In this document: positions 7,139 through 15,674 of the stretch, piece by piece | Numbering within the stretch: the first letter of the stretch is position 1 | How the letters are laid out: every line of letters starts with the position of its first letter | Source of the DNA: Gemmatimonadota bacterium | Lineage (GTDB): Bacteria; Gemmatimonadota; Gemmatimonadetes; Longimicrobiales; Gaopeijiaceae | DNA length: 45,424 nt | Direction: 5' to 3' | NCBI GenBank assembly: GCA_009838975.1 | Contig: VXQO01000102.1 | Span: 1 to 45,424 of the forward strand | Notes under the pieces: generated by a model | Databases searched by the model: none | What the model was told of the DNA's origin: nothing | Seen by the model: only the letters and a program-made list of their open reading frames with translations | Translations under genes and position numbers: made by a program

Positions 7139-9435
7139 GCCGTTGGCGACGCCGCTGCACGCCGGTGTGGGCGGCCCTGGCGCTGGCTGGCGCGGCTTGG
7201 AGTTCGGCGTGCGGCGACGACGTCACACAACCGGCCGCCGATCCAGCCGTCCCGACCACGATCATGGTCAGCCCCGACAGCGTCGAATTAGCCGAGATAG
7301 GGAGCTCGGTTCGCTTGACCGCGCAGGTTCGTGATCAGAACGGGCGGGTGATGGCGGACGCACGCGTGTGGTGGAGGAGCAGCAACGAGCCGGTGGCGAT
7401 CGTCGACTCCACGGGCCTGGTGCAGGGAGTCGGTCGCGGGGCGGCTACGATCGTCGCCACGGCCTCGAACGCGCAGGGAAGAGCCGCATTCAATGTGGCC
7501 GACCCGGACCGAACGGTTCTGGGAGCGCTGTATCGCGCCATGGACGGACCGAACTGGACCTACGATCCGGACTGGCTCACCGAAGCCGGGCTCTCGCGTT
7601 GGCATGGGGTCCGGGTCAATCGCGAGGGCCGGGTTATTGGGCTTGCCCTCGCGAGAAACGGCCTATCGGGGGTGCTTCCGCCCGAGTTCGCCGAGCTGAC
7701 GCACCTCGAGACCCTGTTCCTCGACTTCAACGAGCTCTCCGGTCCGGTGCCGCCCGAGTTCGGTCAACTGGCAAGCCTCAGAGAACTTGGCCTCAACGGC
7801 AACCGCAGCCTGACGGGACCTCTCCCCTCAAGCCTGACGTCGCTGTCGGAACTGGATGCGCTGGTCGCGGGTGACACGGAGCTATGCGTACCCGACGGTG
7901 CGGGATTCCTCGCCTGGCTCGACGGTGTCCGCAAGCGGCGCATCGCGTCGTGCGCGGGCGGGGCGGAGGCGGCGGTGTACCTCACGCAGGTGGTGCAGTC
8001 GCTGAAGTTCCCGGTACCCCTCGTCGCCGGTCGTGAGGCGTTGGTGAGGGTGTTTCCGACGGCAGTGCGGGCGACCAGCGCGCACATTCCTCTCGTCAGG
8101 ATCCGACTCTACCTGGACGGGACGGAGATGCTGGTGAGGGACGTTGCCGCCAAGGCAGTGCCCATCCCGACCCAGGTCGTCGAGGGCGATTGGTCGGGAT
8201 CCGTCAATGTGGAGGTATCCGGGCAACTCGTTCAGCCCGGTATGGAGGTGGTCGTCGAGGTCGACCCGGACGGCACGCTGGATCCGGCCTTGGGAGTGGC
8301 ACAGCGCATCCCCGATTCGGGCCGCCTGGCGGTCGACGTCCGCGAGGTGCCGGTCCTCGACCTTACGGTGATACCCTTTCTCTGGAAGACCCTGCCCGAC
8401 TCCGCGATTCTGGGGCTGGCGACGGATATGGCCGCGGATCCCAGGGGCCACGGAATGCTGACGGACACCCGCATCCTGCTGCCGGTCGGTGACCTCAAGG
8501 TGACAGCCCACGAACCCGTGCTGACTTCGGCCAACGTCCCCTCGGACCTGCTGTCGGAGACCCTGGCCATTCAGGCCATGGAAGGCGGGACGGGCCACTA
8601 CCTCGGCATGATGTCGGGAACAATGCAGGCACCCGGGGTGGCCCGGCTCGGCGGCCGTGCGAGTGTCGCAGAACCCAAGTCATCCGTCGTCGCCCACGAA
8701 CTCGGTCACAACATGAGTCTCCGGCATGCGCCGTGTGGACCCCACAACTGGCCGGACCTGTCGTTTCCGTACCCGAACGGATCAAGCGGCGCCTGGGGTT
8801 ACGACTTCCGTGGCACCGGAAGCCTCGTGCCGCCCTCCATTCCCGACGTAATGTCCTATTGCGATCCGAATTGGGTCAGCGACTACCACTTCACGAACTC
8901 GCTCCGCTTCCGCTTGGTGGATGAGGTTGTGTCCAATAACGCGGCCGTCGCCGCACCGGGCCGATCCCTTCTGGTCTGGGGCGGCGTGGACGACAAAGGC
9001 AGACCTTTCCTGAATCCGGTGTTTGTCGTGGATGCGCCGGCCAGCCTCCCCGATTCCGCGGGGGATTACGTCGTCACGGGACGCAACGCCGATGGCGGCG
9101 CACTCTTTTCGTTGAGCTTCACAATGCCCGAGGTCGCCGATGGGAACGGAGGTTCGTCGTTTTCGTTCGTTCTGCCGGCGAAGCACTCCTGGAGCGGCGA
9201 GTTCACGGCGTTGGCTCTCCGCGGACCCGGCGGTGTCGCGACACTGGACATCGGCAGCGACCGGCCGATGGTGATCCTGCGCAACCCGCGCACCCGACAG
9301 GTGAGAGGCATTCTGCGGGGGATGACCGAGGAGGTCGCCGCGCAACGGGACGCCGCGACCGCTTTCGGCGCTGGACCCGACCTGGAGGTTCTCTTCAGCC
9401 GCGGCATTCCGGACACCGCGGATTGGCGTTGGTAG
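7135..9435 (+). CDS. LRR metzincin lipoprotein, short paralogue
   Basis: A 766-aa exported protein starting at GTG 7135 (GTGA overlap, GAGGAGG just upstream). Order: lipoprotein signal with lipobox SSAC, a BIG2-type Ig-like domain (about 30-115), a short plant-type LRR block opened by ALYRAMDGPNW...W (about 125-250), a beta-rich linker, then a zinc metzincin domain with HELGHNMSLRH at 521-531 and Met-turn DVMSYC at about 571-576. A C-terminal beta domain follows. Zinc ligands and catalytic Glu are intact, so an active envelope or extracellular protease is expected. It is the short relative of the two giants at 24752-33485, with far fewer LRRs. Confidence 0.85.
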   Translation: MSRWRRRCTPVWAALALAGAAWSSACGDDVTQPAADPAVPTTIMVSPDSVELAEIGSSVRLTAQVRDQNGRVMADARVWWRSSNEPVAIVDSTGLVQGVGRGAATIVATASNAQGRAAFNVADPDRTVLGALYRAMDGPNWTYDPDWLTEAGLSRWHGVRVNREGRVIGLALARNGLSGVLPPEFAELTHLETLFLDFNELSGPVPPEFGQLASLRELGLNGNRSLTGPLPSSLTSLSELDALVAGDTELCVPDGAGFLAWLDGVRKRRIASCAGGAEAAVYLTQVVQSLKFPVPLVAGREALVRVFPTAVRATSAHIPLVRIRLYLDGTEMLVRDVAAKAVPIPTQVVEGDWSGSVNVEVSGQLVQPGMEVVVEVDPDGTLDPALGVAQRIPDSGRLAVDVREVPVLDLTVIPFLWKTLPDSAILGLATDMAADPRGHGMLTDTRILLPVGDLKVTAHEPVLTSANVPSDLLSETLAIQAMEGGTGHYLGMMSGTMQAPGVARLGGRASVAEPKSSVVAHELGHNMSLRHAPCGPHNWPDLSFPYPNGSSGAWGYDFRGTGSLVPPSIPDVMSYCDPNWVSDYHFTNSLRFRLVDEVVSNNAAVAAPGRSLLVWGGVDDKGRPFLNPVFVVDAPASLPDSAGDYVVTGRNADGGALFSLSFTMPEVADGNGGSSFSFVLPAKHSWSGEFTALALRGPGGVATLDIGSDRPMVILRNPRTRQVRGILRGMTEEVAAQRDAATAFGAGPDLEVLFSRGIPDTADWRW

Positions 9436-9467
9436 TGGTCCGGGAAGCTGCGGGTTGCCGCCGCTGA

Positions 9468-10877
9468 TCAGGGCAACGCCGCCGGATCGATCGTCCCGCG
9501 CCGCGCCAGTCGCCCCCTCCCCCGGCGGGGTATCGGTTCGCCGCGTTCGACGATCACTTCGCCGCGTGACACCGTCCAGGTCGGGAAGCCGCGCACTGTA
9601 AGCCCCTGGTAGGGGTTGTAGTCCACGGCAGAGTGCATGCGTGCGGCGTCGATCTCGACCTCGGCGCCCGGGTCGACGACGATCACGTCCGCGTCGGCGC
9701 CCACCTCGAGCGTCCCCTTGCGGGGATACATGCCGAAGATGCGCGCGGGATTGGTCGCGGTGATTTCCACGAAGCGCTGCGGCGACAGCCGGCCCGCGGT
9801 CACGCCGCCGGTGAAGACCAGCGGAAGCCGGGTCTCGATGCCGGGCAGCCCGTTCGGGATGCGGGTGAAGTTGTCGCGGCCCGTCGTCTTCTGGTTCTCG
9901 TAGTGGAAGGGTGCGTGGTCCGAGGACACCTGCTGGATCGACCCTTCGGCCAGCGCCTTCCAGAGCACTTCGCGGTGCTCGGCCGCGCGCATCGGGGGGC
10001 TGCACACGAACTTGGCGACCTCGAAGCCGGCGTCGGGGTCGTAGACGGAATCGTCGAGAACCAGGTACTGGGGGCAGGTCTCGGCCGCGACCGGTTCGCC
10101 CCGCTCGCGTGCGTCGGCCACGTGACGCGCGGCGCCGGACGAGGTGATGTGCGCGATGCAGAGCGGCGATCCGGCCAGACCGGCCAGCATGATGGCGCGG
10201 TCCGTCGCCTCGGCCTCGACGGCGGGCGGGCGGCTCGGCGCGTGATAGGCCGGGCCGGTCTTGCCCGCGGCCAGGTGCCGCTCGATCAGGTGGTTGACCG
10301 CGCAGTCGTTTTCGCAGTGCACGTAGACGAGGCCGCCGTGCTCGCCGGTCACCTCCAGCATCCGCAACAGGCCCCCGTCGTTGACGATCTTGTCGCCGTA
10401 GGTCATGTAGACCTTGAAGGAAGGGAAGCCATCGTCAATCAATACAGGCATTTCCGCTAGCACGTCGTCGCGTACGTCGGTGACGATCGTGTGGAAGCTG
10501 TAGTCGATCACGGCGTCGGGTTCGATCTCGGCGAGGCGCCGGTCGCGCGCGTGCAGCAGCGACTCGCCCCGGCGCTGCAGCGAGAAGTCGACGATCGTCG
10601 TGACACCGCCGCAGGCCCCTGCCACGGTGCCCGTGTGGAAGTCGTCGGCGGTCGTGATGCCGAGGCGGTCGATCGGATGCAGGAGGTGGGTGTGCGTGTC
10701 GATTCCGCCGGGCATGACCCAGTGGCCGCTCGCGTCGATGACCCGGGCGTCGCGACCGGCTGCGGCTCGCACATCCGGTCCAACCGCGGCGATGCGCCCG
10801 TCACGGACCAGCACGTCGCCGGGCCCCATGCGGTCGGCGGTAACGACCGTCCCGCCCTTGATGAGGAGTTCGCTCAC
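9468..10877 (-). CDS. D-hydantoinase / dihydropyrimidinase-type amidohydrolase
   Basis: A 469-aa cytoplasmic cyclic amidohydrolase. It shows HxH in IDTHTHLLHP, the carboxylated Lys in SFKVYMTYGDK, His in YVHCEND and IAHITSSGA, and the metal Asp in SSDHAPF. Length and the CPQYL segment fit hydantoinase, dihydropyrimidinase and allantoinase-like enzymes, which open cyclic ureides. The start is GTG at 10877. A 23-bp near-palindrome ends one base before it, so a classical ribosome binding site has little room. It is convergent with the LRR metzincin gene. The nearby NCS2-like permease makes a nucleobase or hydantoin substrate attractive, but that is inference. Confidence 0.85.
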   Translation of the reverse strand: MSELLIKGGTVVTADRMGPGDVLVRDGRIAAVGPDVRAAAGRDARVIDASGHWVMPGGIDTHTHLLHPIDRLGITTADDFHTGTVAGACGGVTTIVDFSLQRRGESLLHARDRRLAEIEPDAVIDYSFHTIVTDVRDDVLAEMPVLIDDGFPSFKVYMTYGDKIVNDGGLLRMLEVTGEHGGLVYVHCENDCAVNHLIERHLAAGKTGPAYHAPSRPPAVEAEATDRAIMLAGLAGSPLCIAHITSSGAARHVADARERGEPVAAETCPQYLVLDDSVYDPDAGFEVAKFVCSPPMRAAEHREVLWKALAEGSIQQVSSDHAPFHYENQKTTGRDNFTRIPNGLPGIETRLPLVFTGGVTAGRLSPQRFVEITATNPARIFGMYPRKGTLEVGADADVIVVDPGAEVEIDAARMHSAVDYNPYQGLTVRGFPTWTVSRGEVIVERGEPIPRRGRGRLARRGTIDPAALP

Positions 10878-10900
10878 AACCCTAACGTTACGTCAGGGTT
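10878..10900. promoter_or_regulatory. Palindromic operator, copy 1
   Basis: A 23-bp near-perfect inverted repeat built on CCCTAACGT / ACGTCAGGG, abutting the GTG of the hydantoinase gene. One arm position is mismatched around a central T. The closely related perfect version is at 14411-14431. The form resembles MerR-family operators (for example LiuR- or SoxR-type), but the protein is not in this window. Confidence 0.5.
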
Positions 10901-10913
10901 CCCTTTGCCGTGC

Positions 10914-11573
10914 CTACTTCGGCTGCGGGACGATGCGGATGTACGGCAGCGGCTCGTCCCACCCTTCCGGGTACTTGTCCTTCGCCGCTTCGTTCGAGAC
11001 CGCCGGCAGGATGATCACGTCGTCCCCGTCCTTCCAGTTCGCCGGCGTGGCCACCTGTTCCGCGGCGGTCAGTTGGATCGAGTCCAGCAGCCGCAGGATC
11101 TCGGCGAAGTTGCGGCCCGTGCTCATCGGGTAGGTCAGGGTGGCCTTGATCCGCTTGTCCGGGCCGATCACGAAGACCGAGCGGGCGGTCGCGTTGTCCA
11201 TTGGGGTCCGTCCCGCGCTCGTGTCGCCGGCGTCCGCGGGCAGCATGTCGTACTCCTTGACGACTTTCAGCTCCGGGTCGCCCACCAGCGGATAGTTGAG
11301 CGCGTGCCCCTGCGAAGTCTCGATGTCCTTCGACCAGGCGTGGTGGTCGCTCACGCCGTCAACGCTGATGCCCAGCACCTTGCAGTTGCGCCGGGTGAAC
11401 TCGTCCTTCAAGCCGGCGACGGTGCCAAGCTCGGTCGTACAGACCGGGGTGAAATCCTTCGGGTGCGAAAAGAGAATCGCCCAGCCATCGCCGATCCATT
11501 CATGGAAGCTGATCGGACCCTCGGTGGTGTCGGCCTGGAAGTCGGGAGCAACGTCGTTGATTCTCAGTGTCAC
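10914..11573 (-). CDS. 1-Cys peroxiredoxin (Prx6 type)
   Basis: A 219-aa AhpC/TSA-family peroxidase that reduces peroxides through a single catalytic Cys, C45 in DFTPVCTTE. There is no C-terminal resolving Cys, and the long C-terminal domain (PANWKDGDDVIILP...YIRIVPQPK) is characteristic of Prx6. GTG 11573 was chosen because AAAGGA lies before it and the product then has the normal family length. A GC-rich hairpin (11603-11620, GGCCCC/GGGGCC) lies in the gap to the upstream aminotransferase gene but lacks a T tract. It is a cytoplasmic antioxidant and probably independent of the catabolic neighbours. Confidence 0.93.
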   Translation of the reverse strand: MTLRINDVAPDFQADTTEGPISFHEWIGDGWAILFSHPKDFTPVCTTELGTVAGLKDEFTRRNCKVLGISVDGVSDHHAWSKDIETSQGHALNYPLVGDPELKVVKEYDMLPADAGDTSAGRTPMDNATARSVFVIGPDKRIKATLTYPMSTGRNFAEILRLLDSIQLTAAEQVATPANWKDGDDVIILPAVSNEAAKDKYPEGWDEPLPYIRIVPQPK

Positions 11574-11653
11574 GGTGGTTCCTTTCGGGTGTCTGTTTCC
11601 GTGGCCCCGGACATGGGGCCCCCACGGTGCCGCACCCATGATACCGGAACCCG

Positions 11654-12847
11654 TCAGTCGCGCGCCACCAGTCCACCCACGAATCCCGCGATCCGCTCCA
11701 TGGCCCCGCGGATATCGGCCTCCGGAGCCAGAAGCGACACGCGCACCCACCCCCGCCAGCGCCGTCCGAAGGCGTTGCCCGGGAACATGAGCACCCCCGC
11801 TTCGTCGAGCAGCCGGTAGCAGAACGTCTCCGCGTCCATCCCGAAGCGCGAAATGTCCGCCCACATGAACAGGCCGCCGCCGTGGGGACCGTGCGGAATC
11901 CCCAGCCGAGCGAAACCGTCGAGCAGGGTGCGGCGGCGCGACCGGTAGCGCGCAAGGTAGGCCGGGCGGGGATCGGGGTCCGCTTCCAGGGCCGCGAGCG
12001 CCGCATGCTGCGAGAAGGCCGGACACGGACCCGAGGTCGTGCTCTTAAGCGCCTCGACCGCATCGATGAACGCGGACGGACCGATCAGGTATCCGACCCG
12101 GAAGCCGGTCATCGCGTACGCCTTGGAAAAGCCCGACAGCACGACGGTCCGCTCCCGCGCGCCGTCCACCGCCAGGAACGAACGGAACGGCGTCTCGTTG
12201 AAGACGACGTCCTCGTAGATCTCGTCGGAGAGTACGATCAGGTCGAGGTCGGCCGCGGCCCGGGCAAGCGCCTCGACCCCGTCGCCCTCGACGCACGCGC
12301 CGGTGGGATTGGAGGGGTTGACGAAGACGAGCATCTTCGCGCCCCGCGCATGTTCGCTCAGCTCGCCTCTTCCGAGTAGGAACGGGCGGTCGCCACCGGT
12401 CGGCACCGGGACGATCTCACCCCCCGCAACCCCGATCGCCTGGTCGTAGGAGCTGTAGCGCGGATCCTGGCACGCGACCCTGTCGCCAGGGTCGACCAGC
12501 GCCAGCATGGCAAGGAAAAGTCCCTCCTGAGCGCCGTTGGTGACCAGGATCTCGTGGGCGGGATCCACCTCGATGCCCTTCTCGCGGGCGTAGCGCGCGG
12601 CGATCCCTTCGCGGAGGGAGACGAGGCCGCGGACCGGGCCGTTACCGTGTACGCGCCCCGCTTCGGCAAACCGCGCAAGGCCTCCTTCGATGATCGCGGG
12701 CGACGTGTCGATGTCCGGGTCCCCCCGCCCCAGCGAGATGACGTTCTCGCGGGTTCGCGCCAGCGCCATCATGCGGTAGCGCAGGGACGTCCCCCGCTCG
12801 CCCTTGCGCTGCGCGTCGCGGCCGGCAGCGGGGCGCCGCGCGGTCAC
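11654..12847 (-). CDS. Class I/II PLP aminotransferase
   Basis: A 397-aa fold-type I aminotransferase. Visible marks are NGAQEGL (phosphate loop), NPSNPTG, the SDEIYED segment binding the PLP ring, the Schiff-base Lys in SGFSKAYAMTGFRVGY and the carboxylate-binding Arg near the C-terminus (RVSLLAP). Start GTG 12847 overlaps the upstream stop as GTGA, removing an otherwise long overlap. It is strongly similar to the aminotransferase at 40616-41788. Amino donor and keto acid are not predictable. It is coupled to an aminotransferase-like protein that appears to lack the active lysine. Confidence 0.9.
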   Translation of the reverse strand: MTARRPAAGRDAQRKGERGTSLRYRMMALARTRENVISLGRGDPDIDTSPAIIEGGLARFAEAGRVHGNGPVRGLVSLREGIAARYAREKGIEVDPAHEILVTNGAQEGLFLAMLALVDPGDRVACQDPRYSSYDQAIGVAGGEIVPVPTGGDRPFLLGRGELSEHARGAKMLVFVNPSNPTGACVEGDGVEALARAAADLDLIVLSDEIYEDVVFNETPFRSFLAVDGARERTVVLSGFSKAYAMTGFRVGYLIGPSAFIDAVEALKSTTSGPCPAFSQHAALAALEADPDPRPAYLARYRSRRRTLLDGFARLGIPHGPHGGGLFMWADISRFGMDAETFCYRLLDEAGVLMFPGNAFGRRWRGWVRVSLLAPEADIRGAMERIAGFVGGLVARD

Positions 12848-13578
12848 GGCCGGACTCCCTGTGCGAAGAGCGCCGCCCGCTGCGACGGCGCGGGCGAGCA
12901 GATCGAGGATGCCTGTTTCCACCTGGCGATTCCCGCCAGCGTCTCCGGAGGGGCCGCCACGAAGCCGAGGCGGAAAGGCTGCATCGCCGCCAGGCCGTCC
13001 AGGGAACCGATCACGATGACGTTGGCGAGGGCGTCGTCCGAGTGCGCCGGGGCGTCGGACCGGAAGAGCCGATCGCCGATGGCGTGTATGCGGGGCACCG
13101 AATAGTCGCGCTCAACGCGTCCCCGCGTCTCCTGGGCTGCGTCATGCGCCCGGTCCGTGTAGTCGAACGCCAGGGCCTCGTGGTCCGCCGCGTCCGGGTC
13201 GGCCATCACCAGCCCCATCCAGTCGAAGAGGCGGCTGTGGCGGCCCGGAGCGCTGCCCGTGTACGAAGCGCCCTTTCCGGCGCCGAGGCCGAGCAGCGTC
13301 ACGAAGAGCGATTCGCCCTCGCTCGCCGTGATCAGGACGCCGTCCGCGCCGCGCTCGGGGTATCCGGCCCCCGGCAGCGCGGTGCCCACCAGACGGCGCA
13401 GGTCGACCATCCCCGGACGGGCCGGGTAGTGGGTCTCGCCGGCGAGCAGGTGGTGGCGCAGGCTTTCCAGCAGCTCGGGCAACGGGGCCGGGTCGGGACC
13501 GGACAGGTCGCCGGATCCGGCCTCGATTGCGGCGCGCGCGCGCCAGGACAAGGCCAGCTCGACCGCGCTCATCGACAT
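12844..13578 (-). CDS. Degenerate aminotransferase-like protein, probably lacking the PLP lysine
   Basis: A 244-aa protein beginning MSMSAVELALSWR (ATG 13578; an in-frame ATG at 13620 is possible). Segments match the aminotransferase fold: GETHYPARPGMVDLR, VLITASEGESLF, and QPFRLGFVAAPPETL...WKQASSICSPAPSQ, which parallels the region after the Schiff-base lysine of true aminotransferases. The place of that Lys (GSFSK in active relatives) reads GSLDGLAAM. The large and small domains are shortened compared with about 390 aa. The stop overlaps the next gene (GTGA), so it may be a non-catalytic partner of that active enzyme, or a decaying paralogue with an intact frame. I favour the partner idea only weakly. 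Confidence 0.6.
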   Translation of the reverse strand: MSMSAVELALSWRARAAIEAGSGDLSGPDPAPLPELLESLRHHLLAGETHYPARPGMVDLRRLVGTALPGAGYPERGADGVLITASEGESLFVTLLGLGAGKGASYTGSAPGRHSRLFDWMGLVMADPDAADHEALAFDYTDRAHDAAQETRGRVERDYSVPRIHAIGDRLFRSDAPAHSDDALANVIVIGSLDGLAAMQPFRLGFVAAPPETLAGIARWKQASSICSPAPSQRAALFAQGVRP

Positions 13579-13597
13579 CCCGCCTCTCTTCGTCGGC

Positions 13598-14395
13598 TCA
13601 TGATCCACTCTCCGGTCCATACTCGGCCACCTCGGCCGCTCGGTGAACGACGCCCTCCGACCCCCACTCCTTCAGCGCCTGCGTGAGCACGCGGGCATTA
13701 AAACGACATCCGCTGACCTCTCCGCGCAGGCCGGCCAGGAATACGAAGGCGGGCCCCAGCTTCAGGGGATCTTCCCATCGCGCGCGGGTTGCGGGATCCG
13801 CACGCTCGGCCTGCCGCCGGGTCAGCGAAGTGGGCTTCAGCCGGATGCCCGGGGTGACCGCGTTGACGCTCACCCTCGATCCGGCGAGTTCCAGGGCGAG
13901 ACACCGGGTGAACGCCTCGATCCCGAACTTCGACGCGCAGTACGCGATCTGTGCGGGGAACCCCTCGACGCCCGCGCGCGAAGAGACGTTAACGATCGAG
14001 CCCCCCCGGCGCCGCAGCAGCGGAAGGAGGTCGCGGGTGAGGAACACCGGTGCCTCGAGGTTGACTCGCATGATGCGGTCCCAGTGTTCCCGGTCGAGCG
14101 CCTCGAGGGGTTGGCGCTCGAGCACCCCGGCGTTGTTGACGACGGCGCGCAGGTTGGCGGCTTCATCGGTGATCAGGCGGACCAGGCAATCGCGTCCGTC
14201 CTCGCGTGACAGGTCGACTGGACACACCTCCGCCCAGCCCCCCGCATCGTGAATCCGGTTGGCGGCCCACGCCAGTTCTTCCGGCACCTCTGCTGCCAGC
14301 CAGACTCGCGCGCCCGCCGCCGCCAGCGCAGCCGCGATCCCGCTCCCCAGCCCCCGCCCGGCTCCGGTGACCAGCACGTCGGTCTCTTCGAGCAT
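13598..14395 (-). CDS. Short-chain dehydrogenase/reductase
   Basis: A 265-aa classical SDR. The Rossmann motif VTGAGRGLGSG lies near the start, NNAG at mid-protein, Ser in VNVSSRAG, and the catalytic YCASK. The ATG at 14395 gives the usual few residues before the dinucleotide-binding loop and leaves the perfect palindrome at 14411-14431 upstream. GTG 14461 would extend the protein by 22 residues through that palindrome and is the alternative. Substrate is unknown; an alcohol or hydroxy-acid oxidation step in the surrounding catabolic cluster is plausible. Confidence 0.88.
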   Translation of the reverse strand: MLEETDVLVTGAGRGLGSGIAAALAAAGARVWLAAEVPEELAWAANRIHDAGGWAEVCPVDLSREDGRDCLVRLITDEAANLRAVVNNAGVLERQPLEALDREHWDRIMRVNLEAPVFLTRDLLPLLRRRGGSIVNVSSRAGVEGFPAQIAYCASKFGIEAFTRCLALELAGSRVSVNAVTPGIRLKPTSLTRRQAERADPATRARWEDPLKLGPAFVFLAGLRGEVSGCRFNARVLTQALKEWGSEGVVHRAAEVAEYGPESGS

Positions 14396-14410
14396 CTCTG
14401 TCGCAAAACG

Positions 14411-14431
14411 ACCCTGACGTAACGTCAGGGT
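14411..14431. promoter_or_regulatory. Perfect palindromic operator, copy 2
   Basis: A perfect 21-bp palindrome whose core is CCCTGACGTAACGTCAGGG, 15 bp upstream of the preferred SDR start. It matches the 10878-10900 site in 10-11 positions per arm. MerR-type regulators bind such odd-centred repeats between -35 and -10 boxes; I see no clear promoter boxes, so the class is only suggested. Confidence 0.55.
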
Positions 14432-14467
14432 AAAGCCGTCGCCCGCTTCGGGATCACTCACGCGCCC

Positions 14468-15631
14468 CTACCCCACCAGCGCCTGCACGAGCCATGCACA
14501 GCTGAATCCCAGGTAGTTGCCCAGCGCGTACCCGAAGATCCCCACGATGACCGCCGGCGCGACCAGGCGGTGCCATTTCATGGCCATCCCGATCGCCAGC
14601 GCCGAGCCGGGGCCACCGATGGCCGCCTGGCTTGCGATCGACACGGTGGGCAGGTCCACGCGCAGCAGCCAGCCGATCCCGTAGGCCACCAGCATGTGCA
14701 CGGCGATGATCGCGATCATGAAGGTGAAGATCGGCGCGCCCGCCTCGACGACCCTGCCCAGCTCGGACGCGGCTCCCAGCACGATGAAGAAGATGTGCAG
14801 CGCGAAATAGGAGAGCACCTCGGCGCCGCGCAGCTTCCTGACCCACGGCAGCTGTGCGACGATCAGCGCCATCGTGGTCAGCCAGAGGACTTCCGGGATC
14901 TGCGGCAGGATCCCGGTCAGGATCCGCGCCAGCCAAAGTGCGAGCAGCGGAAGGGCACCGAGAATCGCCAGATCGGTGATACTCATGTCGGAATCGGTCC
15001 AGCGCCGGCGCATGGCCTCTTCGTCGACGGCATCTCCCTCGGCGTCCGCGGCGGTCCGCGCCCACGCGCCGGCCAGCCGGGTCCGGCGCAGGAATACCGA
15101 CGCCAGGGCCCCCGCCAGCCACACCTGCAGCAGCAGATAGGGCACGGTCGACAGATTGTCGGCCAGCGCGGCCGCGGCGAAGGTGCTCGGGTCGGTGTCC
15201 AGCCCCTGGCCGACCGCGGCGAAGTTCATCCCCCCGCCCGCGAACGCTGCGGAGAAGGCCCCGGCGAGCTTCCATGTCTCCGGCCCGACCCATCCGGACA
15301 TCGTTACGCCCGCCGCAAAGCCGCCGATCAGACTGCCCACGCACGCCGCGACGTACGCCACGAGCAGCGGACGCCCGGCCGCGGCCAGCTCGCGCAGCTG
15401 CGTTCCCATGATCACCAGCACGATCGCGTATGGGATCGCGAAGGTGAACACGCCCTCGTGCACCGGCCCCGTGTGCTCGATCACCCCCACATTCGCGAGC
15501 GTGATCCCGAGCAGCGTGCACACCACCGCCGAACTGATCTTTTTGATCGCCTCGTACCGCTCCTCCAGCCAGCGCGCAAACGCCACCACCGCCAGCATGA
15601 AGGCCAGGACCAGCACCGGTTCTCGAATCAT
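14468..15631 (-). CDS. DUF819 family integral membrane protein
   Basis: A 387-aa polytopic protein with about ten hydrophobic segments, matching the DUF819 family (YjcL-like). The family pattern is seen in AFAGGGMNFAAVGQGL and in the C-terminal SIASQAAIGGPGSALAIGMAM. ATG 15631 begins directly at the first membrane helix. Function is not established for the family; the repeat-like glycine-rich segments resemble secondary transporters. It lies just before the SDR gene on the same strand with almost no gap, so co-transcription and a transport role for the same pathway are plausible but unproven. Confidence 0.8.
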   Translation of the reverse strand: MIREPVLVLAFMLAVVAFARWLEERYEAIKKISSAVVCTLLGITLANVGVIEHTGPVHEGVFTFAIPYAIVLVIMGTQLRELAAAGRPLLVAYVAACVGSLIGGFAAGVTMSGWVGPETWKLAGAFSAAFAGGGMNFAAVGQGLDTDPSTFAAAALADNLSTVPYLLLQVWLAGALASVFLRRTRLAGAWARTAADAEGDAVDEEAMRRRWTDSDMSITDLAILGALPLLALWLARILTGILPQIPEVLWLTTMALIVAQLPWVRKLRGAEVLSYFALHIFFIVLGAASELGRVVEAGAPIFTFMIAIIAVHMLVAYGIGWLLRVDLPTVSIASQAAIGGPGSALAIGMAMKWHRLVAPAVIVGIFGYALGNYLGFSCAWLVQALVG

Positions 15632-15674
15632 GGCGTTCCCGTCGATGCGGATTTGTTTTTTGGGGTCGCTGCGC

